64,000 bases of DNA from Lentibacillus saliphilus (GCF_019093865.1 NZ_JABJXD010000001.1:186001-250000); one strand, 5' to 3'; shown: positions 18,667 through 28,246, numbered from the stretch's first letter. Notes: generated by a model not told the origin, from the letters alone. Numbers and translations: made by a program.

Positions 18667-20696
18667 GCTACATTCACCACCCCAACGCTTTGAATTTGAA
18701 CATTAGGTTCAAGTTCATTATAGGATAAAACAACAACTTGAGGGAAAAAGCGATCCAGCAATTGTTTTAAATACATTCTTATTGCTGGTGAACAAAGAAC
18801 AATTGGTGTTTCCTCTTCTAACGAAAGCTTCTCAACCTCTTCATGAACTGTTTTAATAATCATTTCTTGTGTTTCCGGCTCCATAGCCAAATAGTTGCCG
18901 TGTTCAGTTTGTTGAATGCTCTCGGCAATTGTTTTTTCAATCTTACCAGAAACTGTAACGACTTTAAGTGATAAATCAGCGCCAGCATATTGCTTCGTCA
19001 GCTGTGGCGAGAGTGCTTGCCTGACGTACTCGGTCATTAAATCAGTATCACTTGTCATCTTCGCAAAATCAGCAAGTGTTTCAAAGATGATCGGCAAATT
19101 TCGAACAGATACGTGCTCTTTCAAAAGTTTAGCGAGCACTTTCTGAATATCGCCAATGCTCAAAGGCTCAGGTGTAACTTCTTCCACAAGGATTGGATAA
19201 CTTTCCTTCAAATGATCGATCAATTGTTTTGTTTCCTGACGACCGAGAAGTGTATGAGCATGTGTTTTGATGATTTCAGTAATATGAGTCGAAACAACAG
19301 AAGGTGGATCAACGACAGTATAGCCTAATAACTCAGCTTCATCCTTTTGATCCTCACTAATCCATTTTGCTGGCAAGCCAAACGCTGGTTCTCTCGTTTC
19401 GATACCATCTACACCATCATCATCCATATCTGGCGACATGGCTAAATAATGGTCCAAAAGCAGTTCACCACTTGCGACTTCATTGCCGCGTATTTTTAAC
19501 ACGTAATCATTAGGATTGAGTTGAATGTTGTCTCGAATTCTAACAACGGGCACAACAATACCAAGCTCTATCGCTAACTGTCTACGAATCATTACAATTC
19601 GATCAAGTAAGTCGCCACCTTTGTCAGCATCTACAAGCGGAATTAGCGCATAGCCAAATTCAAATTCAATTTGGTCCATTGTCAGTAAATTAACCACATT
19701 TTCAGGTGACTGCATAGCATTTGATTCCGCCTGTTCTGCTTCAACCTCTTCAGGTACAACGTCTTCTTCTGATTTCTTTAGTAAGAAGAAGGCACCAAGT
19801 GCGAGAAAACCTGCAAGAATTGTCGTAAGTAAGAAATTGATTGGGGTCAAGCCAAGTAAAAAGATCGCCCCTGCTGCAATAAATAATAGTTTAGGAAATT
19901 GGAGTAACTGATCTGTGACATCACTACCTAAGTTACCAGTTGTTGTGACACGGGTTACGACAATGCCCGTTGCCGTAGCAATTAAAAGTGCAGGAATCTG
20001 ACTTACAAGTCCATCGCCAACGGTTAAACGCATATACATATTAATTGCTTCTTGAAAACTAAGACCATTTTGCGCCATTCCGATAATTAGACCAAAAATA
20101 ATATTGACGAGAACGATGATGATACCAGCAATCGCATCTCCTTTAACGAATTTACTTGCACCATCCATAGCGCCATGAAAGTCAGCCTCTGCTTCTACCT
20201 TCTCTCGCCGTTCTTTCGCTTGTTGCTCTGAAATTAAGCCGGCATTCATATCTGCATCAATACTCATCTGTTTCCCTGGCATAGCGTCAAGGGTAAAACG
20301 TGCTGCAACCTCAGAAACACGTTCAGCCCCCTTTGTTATAACGAGGAACTGAATGATAACGAGTATGACAAAAACGACAAAACCAACAAGCGGGTTATTG
20401 CCAATTACAAAAGAACCAAACGTATCAACAACACCACCAGCTTTGCCTTCTGACAAAATTGAACGTGTTGTAGATACGTTAAGTCCCAACCGAAACAAGG
20501 TCAATAGTAAGAGCAAAGAAGGAAAAATTGAAAATTGCAATGCTTCCTTAGTATTCATAGAAACGAGTATAACCACTAGTGCTAACGTAATATTGCATAA
20601 AATTAAAATACTAAGCATCCAGCCTGGAAGTGGGATCACAAGCATAACAATAATTAAAATAACTGCTAATAAAACGGACAAATCCCGTGCTTTCAT
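18663..20696 (-). CDS. flhA: flagellar export gate protein FlhA
   Basis: Integral membrane subunit of the flagellar type III export gate and proton channel. The 677-aa protein has about eight N-terminal membrane helices, the cytoplasmic loop motif DAMPGKQMSIDADMNAGLI near residue 145, and a soluble C-terminal export-chaperone docking domain from about residue 330. Normal length for the family. It starts 18 bases after flhB. Confidence 0.96.
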   Translation of the reverse strand: MKARDLSVLLAVILIIVMLVIPLPGWMLSILILCNITLALVVILVSMNTKEALQFSIFPSLLLLLTLFRLGLNVSTTRSILSEGKAGGVVDTFGSFVIGNNPLVGFVVFVILVIIQFLVITKGAERVSEVAARFTLDAMPGKQMSIDADMNAGLISEQQAKERREKVEAEADFHGAMDGASKFVKGDAIAGIIIVLVNIIFGLIIGMAQNGLSFQEAINMYMRLTVGDGLVSQIPALLIATATGIVVTRVTTTGNLGSDVTDQLLQFPKLLFIAAGAIFLLGLTPINFLLTTILAGFLALGAFFLLKKSEEDVVPEEVEAEQAESNAMQSPENVVNLLTMDQIEFEFGYALIPLVDADKGGDLLDRIVMIRRQLAIELGIVVPVVRIRDNIQLNPNDYVLKIRGNEVASGELLLDHYLAMSPDMDDDGVDGIETREPAFGLPAKWISEDQKDEAELLGYTVVDPPSVVSTHITEIIKTHAHTLLGRQETKQLIDHLKESYPILVEEVTPEPLSIGDIQKVLAKLLKEHVSVRNLPIIFETLADFAKMTSDTDLMTEYVRQALSPQLTKQYAGADLSLKVVTVSGKIEKTIAESIQQTEHGNYLAMEPETQEMIIKTVHEEVEKLSLEEETPIVLCSPAIRMYLKQLLDRFFPQVVVLSYNELEPNVQIQSVGVVNVA

Positions 20697-20714
20697 TATT
20701 TTTTCCCCCTCTCG

Positions 20715-21797
20715 TTATAATTGTTTGTCTAACCTGTACACATACGCAAGTATTTCAGCAACCGCCTGATAAAATTGCTCGGGTATAACGTCCCCAATTT
20801 CAATAACGTCGTAAAGCGACCGAGCAAGTGGCTTATTTTCAACTGTGATGACATCATGCGCCTTTGCAACCTCTCTAATTTTCAAGGCAAGCTGGTCGGT
20901 CCCTTTGGCAATAACATATGGAGCATCCGCTTTCTCTTCATCATATTTAATTGCAATCGCATAATGCGTTGGATTTGTAATGACGACATCAGCTTGAGGC
21001 ACTTCACTCATCATCCGACGCGTAGCCATTTGCCGCTGTTTTTCTTTAATGCGCGATTTGATGAGTGGATCACCTTCAATGTTTTTATGCTCATCCTTCA
21101 CATCCTGCTTCGACATTTTCATGTTTTTCTCAAAGTCATAGCGCTGGTAAGCATAATCGAACACTGACAAGAATAACAGTGCGAGAGTCGATGCAATCCC
21201 CATCATGACCGTTGTTCGTCCAAAGAAGGCGAGAGCATCCTCAGCATTTTTCAAAGCAAGCATCATCATATCGTCTTTATACAGCCAAATGATAAAAAAA
21301 GTAATTGTCCCTATAAAAACGATTTTAAAAAATGATTTTAATAACTCAACAAGGGCTCTTATTGAGAAAATCCGCTTAGCACCTTGAATTGGATCGATTT
21401 TTTTCAAGTCGAATTTCAAGGGCTCTGCTGTAAACAAAAAGCCAAACTGTGCCAAGTTCGCTGCGGCACCTGCAATAATGGCAATCGTCATTATTGGCGC
21501 AAGTATTTGTCCCATTTGAATCAAAGCTTCCACCAGGACTTGTTGAACCGTCTCAAAGGTGACATCCCAATATATGTATTCTGTAAATGTGTGATGAAAC
21601 ATTGTCAGCATGCCGTTTTTCATAAAGCTGCCAAACACGATAAGAATAATAAAACAAAACAATAAGAGTACGGCTGTGTTAATATCTTGACTCTTAGCGA
21701 CCTTACCTTTTTTGCGTTCATCTTCTCTTTTCTTCGGAGTTGCTTTTTCTGTCTTTTCGCCCGCAAAAAATTGTAAATCAAGTTTTAGCAGTTGCAC
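20715..21797 (-). CDS. flhB: flagellar export switch protein FlhB
   Basis: Export-gate subunit that changes substrate specificity after hook completion. The 360-aa protein has the N-terminal cytoplasmic stretch GEKTEKATPKKREDERKKG, four membrane helices and the autocleavage motif NPTH at residues 275-278, followed by the 82-residue cytoplasmic domain. A separate gene at 47818-48102 encodes a homologue of only that last domain. Confidence 0.96.
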   Translation of the reverse strand: MQLLKLDLQFFAGEKTEKATPKKREDERKKGKVAKSQDINTAVLLLFCFIILIVFGSFMKNGMLTMFHHTFTEYIYWDVTFETVQQVLVEALIQMGQILAPIMTIAIIAGAAANLAQFGFLFTAEPLKFDLKKIDPIQGAKRIFSIRALVELLKSFFKIVFIGTITFFIIWLYKDDMMMLALKNAEDALAFFGRTTVMMGIASTLALLFLSVFDYAYQRYDFEKNMKMSKQDVKDEHKNIEGDPLIKSRIKEKQRQMATRRMMSEVPQADVVITNPTHYAIAIKYDEEKADAPYVIAKGTDQLALKIREVAKAHDVITVENKPLARSLYDVIEIGDVIPEQFYQAVAEILAYVYRLDKQL

Positions 21798-21799
21798 GA

Positions 21800-22579
21800 C
21801 TAGCTCCCCCCGAATAATTGCATCAATGTTTGCATCGTACTAAATAATAGTGTGAATAGCTGTTTAGCTAAAAAGATATAAAGACTCATAAAAAACAAGA
21901 GAACTAAAAAACTAACAAAGATTTTCAAAGGCAATCCAACAACAAACACATTGAGCTGGGGAACCGTTCTTGCAATTAATCCTAGGGCAACATCAACGAG
22001 AAATAAGCAGCCTACAATCGGTATTGCAATTTGAAATGCAATTACAAACATCTTGTTGAATGTTTCTATGACAAACATTGCAATTGATTGCTGCCCGAAG
22101 TCAATCAAGCCTTCAAGCGGAACAAGTGCATAACTATTATAAATACCATCAATGATAATATGGTGACCATCAACAGATAAGAGAAACAAGAGTGCAATAA
22201 TATAAAAATATTGTCCGATTAAAGGGCTTTGGGCACCTGTCTGTGGATCAACTACGTTTGCAATGGCAAACCCCATCTGAAAATCAATAAAACCACCGGC
22301 AATTTGAACCGCAGACAAAATGATGTATGCGATAAGACCGATAAACAGTCCAACCACAACCTCCTTCAAAAGAAGGACCGGATACATTGTTAAAATAGCT
22401 TCATCTGGCACGTCAACCGTATAAACCATCATGAGTGCAAGAAAAAAACTCATACCGACTTTAAACGGTGCCGGTATTGTACGATAAGAAAACAAAGGCA
22501 TTGCAACGAAAAACGCAGCAACTCTAGCAAAAATAAGTAAAAATGTCGGTAAAATGGCTAAATTAATAGATTCTAGCAT
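21800..22579 (-). CDS. fliR: flagellar export gate protein FliR
   Basis: Membrane subunit of the FliP-FliQ-FliR export pore. The 259-aa protein is highly hydrophobic with about six membrane helices and the conserved internal GGFIDFQMGFAIANVVDPQ near residue 95. It lies 2 bases before flhB and 3 after fliQ. Confidence 0.95.
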   Translation of the reverse strand: MLESINLAILPTFLLIFARVAAFFVAMPLFSYRTIPAPFKVGMSFFLALMMVYTVDVPDEAILTMYPVLLLKEVVVGLFIGLIAYIILSAVQIAGGFIDFQMGFAIANVVDPQTGAQSPLIGQYFYIIALLFLLSVDGHHIIIDGIYNSYALVPLEGLIDFGQQSIAMFVIETFNKMFVIAFQIAIPIVGCLFLVDVALGLIARTVPQLNVFVVGLPLKIFVSFLVLLFFMSLYIFLAKQLFTLLFSTMQTLMQLFGGS

Positions 22580-22582
22580 TGT

Positions 22583-22852
22583 CTACCCTACATATCTATT
22601 TATATTAAGATAGAGATCTGTTGTAAATTCAACAATATGAGAGAGCATCCATGGTCCAAAAAATACTAAACCGATTAGAACAGCCACAATTTTCGGGATA
22701 AACGCAAGTGTCTGCTCTTGTATTTGCGTCGTTGCTTGAAATATACTGACCAACAGACCAACGGCGAGGGCGAGTATGAGTAACGGGCCAACAACGAGCA
22801 AAATCGTATATATTCCTCTTTCCGCTAGCGACAGAACAAACTCATTCGTCAT
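22583..22852 (-). CDS. fliQ: flagellar export gate protein FliQ
   Basis: Small membrane subunit of the export pore. The 89-aa protein has two membrane helices and the family segment VSIFQATTQIQEQTLAFIPK at residues 34-53. Length and position between fliP and fliR are standard. Confidence 0.95.
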   Translation of the reverse strand: MTNEFVLSLAERGIYTILLVVGPLLILALAVGLLVSIFQATTQIQEQTLAFIPKIVAVLIGLVFFGPWMLSHIVEFTTDLYLNINRYVG

Positions 22853-22884
22853 TCAGATGCACCTTCTTTTTTAGTAAAGTTTCG

Positions 22885-23550
22885 TTAAAAACCATCGAGT
22901 AATGACCATGTAATTAAATACCAACCATCAACAAGCACAAACAGTAAAATTTTAAATGGAAGAGAAATCATGACCGGTGGTAGCATCATCATCCCCATTG
23001 ACATTAAAACACTCGCTACAGCCATATCGATGATTAAGAAAGGTACAAAGATCATAAACCCCATCTGAAACGCTGTTTTTAGTTCACTAATCGCAAATGC
23101 CGGAACAAGCGTTGTTAATGGAATATCGTCAACTGTCTCTGGTCTTTCAAGCTCAGCATAGTTCATAAATAAAGCCAAATCTTTTTCCCTCGTATGCTCG
23201 GCCATGAAATCTTTTATCGGGCTACTCGCACGATCATAAGCCTCATCTAGCGTGATCTCTTCATTAAAAAGCGGCTCAAGCGCTTCACTATAAACGTCGC
23301 TAAACGTAGGCGCCATAATAAAAAATGTTAAAAAAAGTGCAAGACCAATGAGCACTTGGTTTGGTGGCATTTGCTGCGTCGCCAATGACGTCCTAACAAA
23401 TGATAGAACAATGACGATTCGGGTAAAGCTCGTCATTAATATGAGGATGCTCGGTGCTAGTGACAATACAGTTAATAATAATAATAATTTAACTGATGTT
23501 GAAACCGCTTCGGGATCTGTGCCTGAGAACATATTTATGAAATCATTCAT
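22885..23550 (-). CDS. fliP: flagellar export gate protein FliP
   Basis: Core ring of the export pore. The frame is open to 23571, but AAGGACGAGCGCC places the ATG at 23550, giving 221 aa as in B. subtilis. Key segments are ILMTSFTRIVIVLSFVR, TQQMPPNQVLIGLALFLTF and the C-terminal GMMMLPPVMISLPFKILLFV. The start overlaps the fliO stop by 8 bases. Confidence 0.95.
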   Translation of the reverse strand: MNDFINMFSGTDPEAVSTSVKLLLLLTVLSLAPSILILMTSFTRIVIVLSFVRTSLATQQMPPNQVLIGLALFLTFFIMAPTFSDVYSEALEPLFNEEITLDEAYDRASSPIKDFMAEHTREKDLALFMNYAELERPETVDDIPLTTLVPAFAISELKTAFQMGFMIFVPFLIIDMAVASVLMSMGMMMLPPVMISLPFKILLFVLVDGWYLITWSLLDGF

Positions 23551-24178
23551 GGCGCTCGTCCTTGTGCTCATTAATAATGTGTTGTCTATTGTTCTTCATT
23601 TGTTCAAGTTCCTTTGCAAAAAGTGATTTGAAAGAGGTGCTTGACTGTTGAGCTTGCTTTTTTTTGAAGCCTGGCAACAAATGATTGAATTGACGTTCGG
23701 TTGACTGTTCACCACTTTGAATCAATTGCTTCTTGACGTCTTCATCAGTTATTTCGTGAAGCAACTGTACATTGTCTCCTACCCCAACAACAAAATACTG
23801 TTTTCCAATTCTTACAATCTGCATTGATTTATTTTGTCCGATTGATATGCCACCCATATTCTCTAACGTCTGCACTTTTGAAAAAGTCTTACTGCGCTTA
23901 TTTAATAAATAGAGTAGCCCGTATATAAGGACGAGAATGAATCCAAGCGCCAACACCATTTGAATGAGTTTCCATATTAAGGATCCAGTACTTTCAGCTT
24001 CTTGTGGTGTTGTCGCATTTGTTTGATTGCTGTCGAGTTCACCATGCCCATCAAGTTCTGCACAACCTATGTCACCTTCTAAACAATCTTTTATACTCTC
24101 AGCGTGCACAGCACTGCCAAAGGTCATCCATATACCAATTAGGCTAACGAACACAATGATAACTGTTTTTCGCGCCAA
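23543..24178 (-). CDS. fliO: flagellar biosynthesis protein FliO (FliZ of B. subtilis)
   Basis: Assists assembly of FliP into the export gate. The 211-aa protein begins with a signal peptide ending near AVHAES (residues 1-27), a short acidic extracellular part, one membrane helix (about 68-90) and a cytoplasmic domain with GGISIGQNKSMQIVRIGKQY. The bitopic layout and position between cheY and fliP match the family, which is poorly conserved in sequence. Confidence 0.9.
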   Translation of the reverse strand: MARKTVIIVFVSLIGIWMTFGSAVHAESIKDCLEGDIGCAELDGHGELDSNQTNATTPQEAESTGSLIWKLIQMVLALGFILVLIYGLLYLLNKRSKTFSKVQTLENMGGISIGQNKSMQIVRIGKQYFVVGVGDNVQLLHEITDEDVKKQLIQSGEQSTERQFNHLLPGFKKKQAQQSSTSFKSLFAKELEQMKNNRQHIINEHKDERHE

Positions 24179-24195
24179 TCATCTCACTCATTTCT

Positions 24196-24558
24196 TTAGC
24201 TTAGTGCTTTCTGTATCGCTTCAATGACGCGATCTGCCTGGAATGGCTTAACAATAAAATCTTTGGCACCTGATTGTATCGCATCGATAACCATTGCCTG
24301 CTGTCCCATCGCCGAGCACATAATGATTTTCGCATCAGGATTAATCGCTCTAATCTCTTTTAGTGCTTCAATACCATCTTTTTCTGGCATCGTAATATCC
24401 ATCGTAACGAGATCAGGTTGTAATTCTTTATATTTTTCAACAGCGACTGCGCCATCTGGTGCTTCTCCGACAACATTAAAACCATTTTTGACAAGTATAT
24501 CCTTGATCATCATGCGCATAAATGCGGCGTCGTCTACGATTAATATGTTATTTGACAT
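24196..24558 (-). CDS. cheY: chemotaxis response regulator CheY
   Basis: Phosphorylated by CheA; CheY-P binds FliM and FliY at the switch. The 120-aa protein is a lone receiver domain with acidic pocket Asp9/Asp10, phosphoacceptor Asp54 (VTMDITMPEKDG), and Lys near residue 104 in FIVKPFQ. It lies between fliY and fliO, the usual Bacillus place. Confidence 0.96.
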   Translation of the reverse strand: MSNNILIVDDAAFMRMMIKDILVKNGFNVVGEAPDGAVAVEKYKELQPDLVTMDITMPEKDGIEALKEIRAINPDAKIIMCSAMGQQAMVIDAIQSGAKDFIVKPFQADRVIEAIQKALS

Positions 24559-24582
24559 GTTTACTTCCCCCTAAATTAATGA

Positions 24583-25749
24583 CTATTTTAATTTTAATAA
24601 TCGGTCAGATTGACTTGCAATATCGGTTATTCTAACACCAAAGTTCTCATCGATTACGACAACCTCACCTTTTGCAATTAATTTATTATTAATTAATACA
24701 TCTACTGGTTCCCCAGCAAGCTTGTCTAACTCAATGATTGACCCTGATGAAAAATCTAAAATATCTTTGATCGTCCGTTTCGTTCGACCAAGCTCTACTG
24801 ATACTTGCAATTGAATGTCAAGAAGCATGTCAAGATTGCGTTGACCGCTCTCCTGAAGAGATACAGGTTCAAATTGTGTAAAAGCAGCTTTTTCAATCGT
24901 CGTGTGATCAACAGGATGACCGATGTGCTGTGTTTCATGTGGTTGTTGGATTGTTGTGCCTTCCTCCGTTGAGTAAGATGTTTCTCTTTCATATGTTGGT
25001 GTCGGCGGTGCATCAACTGCAGCAGCAGCTTCCGACATTGACTGTTGTGATTCAGGTTCTGGTGCATTGAGCAACATATCCGTTAAACTTTTAGCAAATT
25101 TGATCGGTATAAGTTGCATAATATTCGAATCTATGAGTGAACCGACTTTTAACTGGAAGGATACTTTTACAAACATATCATCCTCAGGCAGAACCTCCAC
25201 ATCCATTTCGTCTGGTGGTTCAGGCATTTGGATGGTCGGTGGTGAGATATCGATTCTCATATCAAATACCGTTGACATACTTGTCGCAGCTGCACCCATC
25301 ATTTGGTTCATCGCTTCTTGAACCGCACTAATATGTATGTCATTTAATGTTTCGTCTGGTGATGTACCGTCGCCACCAAGCATAATATCAGAAATAACAG
25401 CGGCATCCTCCTTTTTCATGACGAAGACATTTTTACCTGTAAAACCTTCTACATATTTCACCTCAATTGTCACATGATCAAAATTAAATTCTTCATCAAC
25501 ATCTCCTCTTTTGATCATCGATACATGAGGTGTCGTAATATCTACTTTTTGATTGAGCAAGGTTGATAGAGTTGTTGCGGAACTACCGAATGATATATTT
25601 CCAATTTCTCCAAGCGTATCTTCCTCAATGCTTGTTAAATATTCGCCAACAATTTGATCATCAGTTGAATCAAGCTCTGCATCATCTTCTGTATTGCCTA
25701 TATTTAGAAGTGCATCAATTTCATCTTGCGACAACATTCCATCATTCAT
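24583..25749 (-). CDS. fliY: flagellar switch protein and CheY-P phosphatase FliY
   Basis: C-ring component that also dephosphorylates CheY-P. The 388-aa protein has an N-terminal CheY-binding peptide LSQDEIDALLN, a CheC-like domain with two phosphatase helices (TLGEIGNISFGSSATTL and AVQEAMNQMMGAAATSM), a low-complexity linker near 230-290, and a C-terminal FliN domain (QVSVELGRTKRTIKDIL). The ATG at 25749 is 7 nt from GGGGGG; the in-frame ATG at 25755 is too close to it. The start overlaps the fliM stop by 8 bases. Confidence 0.95.
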   Translation of the reverse strand: MNDGMLSQDEIDALLNIGNTEDDAELDSTDDQIVGEYLTSIEEDTLGEIGNISFGSSATTLSTLLNQKVDITTPHVSMIKRGDVDEEFNFDHVTIEVKYVEGFTGKNVFVMKKEDAAVISDIMLGGDGTSPDETLNDIHISAVQEAMNQMMGAAATSMSTVFDMRIDISPPTIQMPEPPDEMDVEVLPEDDMFVKVSFQLKVGSLIDSNIMQLIPIKFAKSLTDMLLNAPEPESQQSMSEAAAAVDAPPTPTYERETSYSTEEGTTIQQPHETQHIGHPVDHTTIEKAAFTQFEPVSLQESGQRNLDMLLDIQLQVSVELGRTKRTIKDILDFSSGSIIELDKLAGEPVDVLINNKLIAKGEVVVIDENFGVRITDIASQSDRLLKLK

Positions 25750-26737
25750 CGTCATTCCCCCCTTTTATTTCCTCTAGGACTTGGACAGATCGTTTATTTT
25801 TAAACAACCCAGGTTGAACATAAAATTTCGGCTCGCCATTCACAGTAAATTCCAACGGCTGATCAATCGGTTGATTGAGTGTAATAACATCGTTTTTTTG
25901 TAGGTTCAGAAACTGTTGAATCGTAATCGACGTTTTACCGAGATCAACAACCGCTTCAACATCTGCTTTTTGAAGATTTTTTGTTAATTTTTCATATGAA
26001 TCTGGGTCTCTTGCCTTTGTATGAGCTTGCATCCAATAATGAACCGATAGCTTCGGAATGATCGGTTCCAAAACAATATGTGGTATACAAATATTGATCA
26101 TGCCACTCGTTTCACCAATCTCGGTATTAAGTGATACAACGACAACTGTTTCATTTGGAGAAACGAGCTGTAAAAATTGTGGATTCACTTCAAATTCTTC
26201 CAAGTTAGCTGTCACATTGACCATCGATGCCCACGCATTCTCAAGATTCACCATTGCTTTTTCAAACAGTTGTGTCATTAAGCTCGTCTCTAAATCAGTT
26301 AAGTTATCAATTTTATTGACGCTTGTGCCTGCTCCACCTAATACTCTATCTAACATACTAAAGGCAATATTTGGATTGATTTCCATTAAGATTCTACCTT
26401 CAAGTGGTGCTAGACTGTAAACGTTTAAGACGGTCATTTCTGGTATCGAGCGGATAAATTCTTCATACGGAATTTGATCCACAGATGCTACTGTTATATC
26501 GACATATGTACGTAAATGAGCCGAGAAAAAAGTGGTCATAAGCCGAGCATAGTTTTCATGAACACGAGAGATGCTCCGAATCTGGTCCTTTGAAAAACGG
26601 AGTGCACGCTTGAAATCATAAACGCGTACTTTAGGCTCTTTATCTTCCTTCTTCAGTTCATCCGCATCCATCTCGCCAGAGGTAATCGCCGACAATAACG
26701 CGTCTATTTCATTTTGTGATAGTATTTCTTCTACCAA
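25742..26737 (-). CDS. fliM: flagellar motor switch protein FliM
   Basis: C-ring protein that binds CheY-P and sets rotation direction. The 331-aa protein has the N-terminal CheY-P peptide ILSQNEIDALLSAI, a middle CheC-like domain with GGAGTSVNKIDNLTDLE, and a C-terminal SpoA/FliN-like domain. The start codon is TTG at 26737, 6 nt after GGAGGTGA. Confidence 0.95.
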   Translation of the reverse strand: MVEEILSQNEIDALLSAITSGEMDADELKKEDKEPKVRVYDFKRALRFSKDQIRSISRVHENYARLMTTFFSAHLRTYVDITVASVDQIPYEEFIRSIPEMTVLNVYSLAPLEGRILMEINPNIAFSMLDRVLGGAGTSVNKIDNLTDLETSLMTQLFEKAMVNLENAWASMVNVTANLEEFEVNPQFLQLVSPNETVVVVSLNTEIGETSGMINICIPHIVLEPIIPKLSVHYWMQAHTKARDPDSYEKLTKNLQKADVEAVVDLGKTSITIQQFLNLQKNDVITLNQPIDQPLEFTVNGEPKFYVQPGLFKNKRSVQVLEEIKGGNDDE

Positions 26738-26766
26738 AGGCCCTCACCTCCATTGCGGGGTGTTTT

Positions 26767-27192
26767 TTATTGAAGGATTTTTTTAATGGTATATACATCT
26801 GTTATTGTTCCTTCTGTCATCACTTCATTTAATTTCTCTTTCACAGCAACTTCAAGTTCAGCTAGACCTTCCTTGAAGTCTGTTTCTGTCATTGTTGCTA
26901 ATTCTTTAATTAAAATGTTTTGGAATTGAAATTCACGTTTTGCGACTTCTTTGGTTGCTTCTTTTCCATCAGATATAATCCGAAACTGAATCCGGACGAA
27001 TGTACCATCATCTAGGTCTGTTGTAATTTCAGCTGTATCATGGGAATTAGCAACAATATCATCAATTGACCGTTCGCCATCTACTGTTTTGCTATCATTA
27101 ATTTTTAAAATAATGACGACCGCGATCATTCCCATAATTAAAATGATTGCCAATGAAACTAGCATTGCTTTTTTCAGATTACTCATGTTCAT
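26767..27192 (-). CDS. fliL: flagellar basal body-associated protein FliL
   Basis: Single-pass membrane protein that supports stator function. From the ATG at 27192 (after AGGACAGGTG) it is 141 aa: a short cytoplasmic N terminus, one helix (about 8-30, MLVSLAIILIMGMIAVVIIL) and an extracellular domain ending EGTITDVYTIKKIL. The frame is open to 27225 but without a ribosome binding site. It overlaps the swrD stop by 14 bases. Confidence 0.92.
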   Translation of the reverse strand: MNMSNLKKAMLVSLAIILIMGMIAVVIILKINDSKTVDGERSIDDIVANSHDTAEITTDLDDGTFVRIQFRIISDGKEATKEVAKREFQFQNILIKELATMTETDFKEGLAELEVAVKEKLNEVMTEGTITDVYTIKKILQ

Positions 27193-27397
27193 CACCTGTC
27201 CTCGCCTGGAAGCCGTATAAGCCAATCATCTGATAAACACGCATAATGCGTGTCGTGACGTCATCTTCTGATTCAGATACGACGAGGTTCTTGCGACTGG
27301 TTAACGTAATCGTCGTATCTGGACAAGACTGAATTTGTTCAATTAAAAATACATTTAGCTTAAATGATTCGCCATTCAATCGTGTTAACTCAATCAT
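27179..27397 (-). CDS. swrD: SwrD/FlbD family flagellar protein
   Basis: In B. subtilis SwrD (YlzI) raises flagellar torque and is needed for swarming. The 72-aa protein starts MIELTRLNGESFKLN, with the family hallmark of an initial I-x-L/V-TRLNG segment, and ends ARTGDEHE. ATG 27397 is chosen because family members start there; an in-frame TTG at 27424 lies inside a hairpin loop. No Shine-Dalgarno sequence directly precedes ATG 27397; the nearest, AGGGGG, is separated from it by a 36-nt perfect hairpin. Confidence 0.9.
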   Translation of the reverse strand: MIELTRLNGESFKLNVFLIEQIQSCPDTTITLTSRKNLVVSESEDDVTTRIMRVYQMIGLYGFQARTGDEHE

Positions 27398-27405
27398 ATG
27401 ATGGT

Positions 27406-27450
27406 GGGCATGTAATGACTCCAATGTGTCATTACATGCCCTTTCCCCCT
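27406..27450 (-). promoter_or_regulatory. hairpin between Shine-Dalgarno and start codon of swrD
   Basis: Two 14-nt arms (27441-27428 and 27419-27406) are perfectly complementary around an 8-nt loop. AGGGGG (27450-27445) lies just upstream and the swrD ATG (27397) 8 nt downstream. If the hairpin folds, the effective distance from AGGGGG to ATG is 11 nt. No T run follows, so it is not an intrinsic terminator. Confidence 0.75.
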
Positions 27451-27451
27451 A

Positions 27452-28246
27452 TTATCGTTTTAGATTTACGAGCTCTTGAAGAATTTCATCGGACGTTGTA
27501 ATAATTCTTGTGTTTGCTTGGAAGCCACGTTGTGCGGTAATCATTTCTGTGAATTCCTCTGCTAAATCAACGTTTGACATCTCAAGCGCACCGCTTACGA
27601 TGGATGCCGCACCATCAGTCTCAGGTGCAACCATGCCTGCAACCAATCCAGCATTTTCAGTTGCAAAAAATAGGTTGCTCCCAGCCTTTTCTAAACCTGC
27701 TGGATTAGAGAACATAGCCAATCCAATTTGTGCTAGATTTTGCGGTGTGTTTGTATCATCTACAATTGTAATTGAACCATCTTGTTCAATACTGATACTT
27801 TTCGCATTATCGGGAATCGTTATCCGATCACCGTTAACATCTAATAAGAAGAAGCCATCCGCATTAACAATGTTGCTGTCTTCATCAAGGTAAAAATTAC
27901 CAGCGCGTGTATAAGCTTCGCCGTTTCCTGTATCTACGACAAACATGCCGTCCCCTTCAAGCTGGAGGTCCAATGGATTATTTGTCGTTTGACTAAATCC
28001 CTGCGTATGGAGATTATCGATCGAGCCTAGTTGCACGCCGAGCCCAACTTGCTTCGGGTTAATCCCACCCCTAGTTGCTGTTGGTCCAGATGCACCAGAA
28101 GTCGTTTGACTGAGCATATCTTGAAATGTAACGCGACCTTTTTTAAATCCAACTGTATTGACGTTGGCAATGTTATTACCGATAACATCAAGCTTAGTTT
28201 GGAACCCTTTCATACCTGAAATGCCTGCATACATTGATCTTAGCAT
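27452..28246 (-). CDS. flgE: flagellar hook protein FlgE (FlgG-like, Bacillus type)
   Basis: Builds the hook. The 264-aa protein equals B. subtilis FlgE in length; short Bacillus hooks resemble FlgG and have been annotated so. It has the N-terminal rod/hook motif GISGMKGFQTKLDVIGNNIA with NVNTVGFKK, a central beta domain, and the C-terminal NVDLAEEFTEMITAQRGFQA coiled-coil helix. Position after flgD supports FlgE over FlgG. Confidence 0.92.
   Translation of the reverse strand: MLRSMYAGISGMKGFQTKLDVIGNNIANVNTVGFKKGRVTFQDMLSQTTSGASGPTATRGGINPKQVGLGVQLGSIDNLHTQGFSQTTNNPLDLQLEGDGMFVVDTGNGEAYTRAGNFYLDEDSNIVNADGFFLLDVNGDRITIPDNAKSISIEQDGSITIVDDTNTPQNLAQIGLAMFSNPAGLEKAGSNLFFATENAGLVAGMVAPETDGAASIVSGALEMSNVDLAEEFTEMITAQRGFQANTRIITTSDEILQELVNLKR

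Noticed and set aside
20353-20769. 138-codon plus-strand frame opposite flhA/flhB
   Set aside because: Shadow of two well-supported membrane-protein genes.
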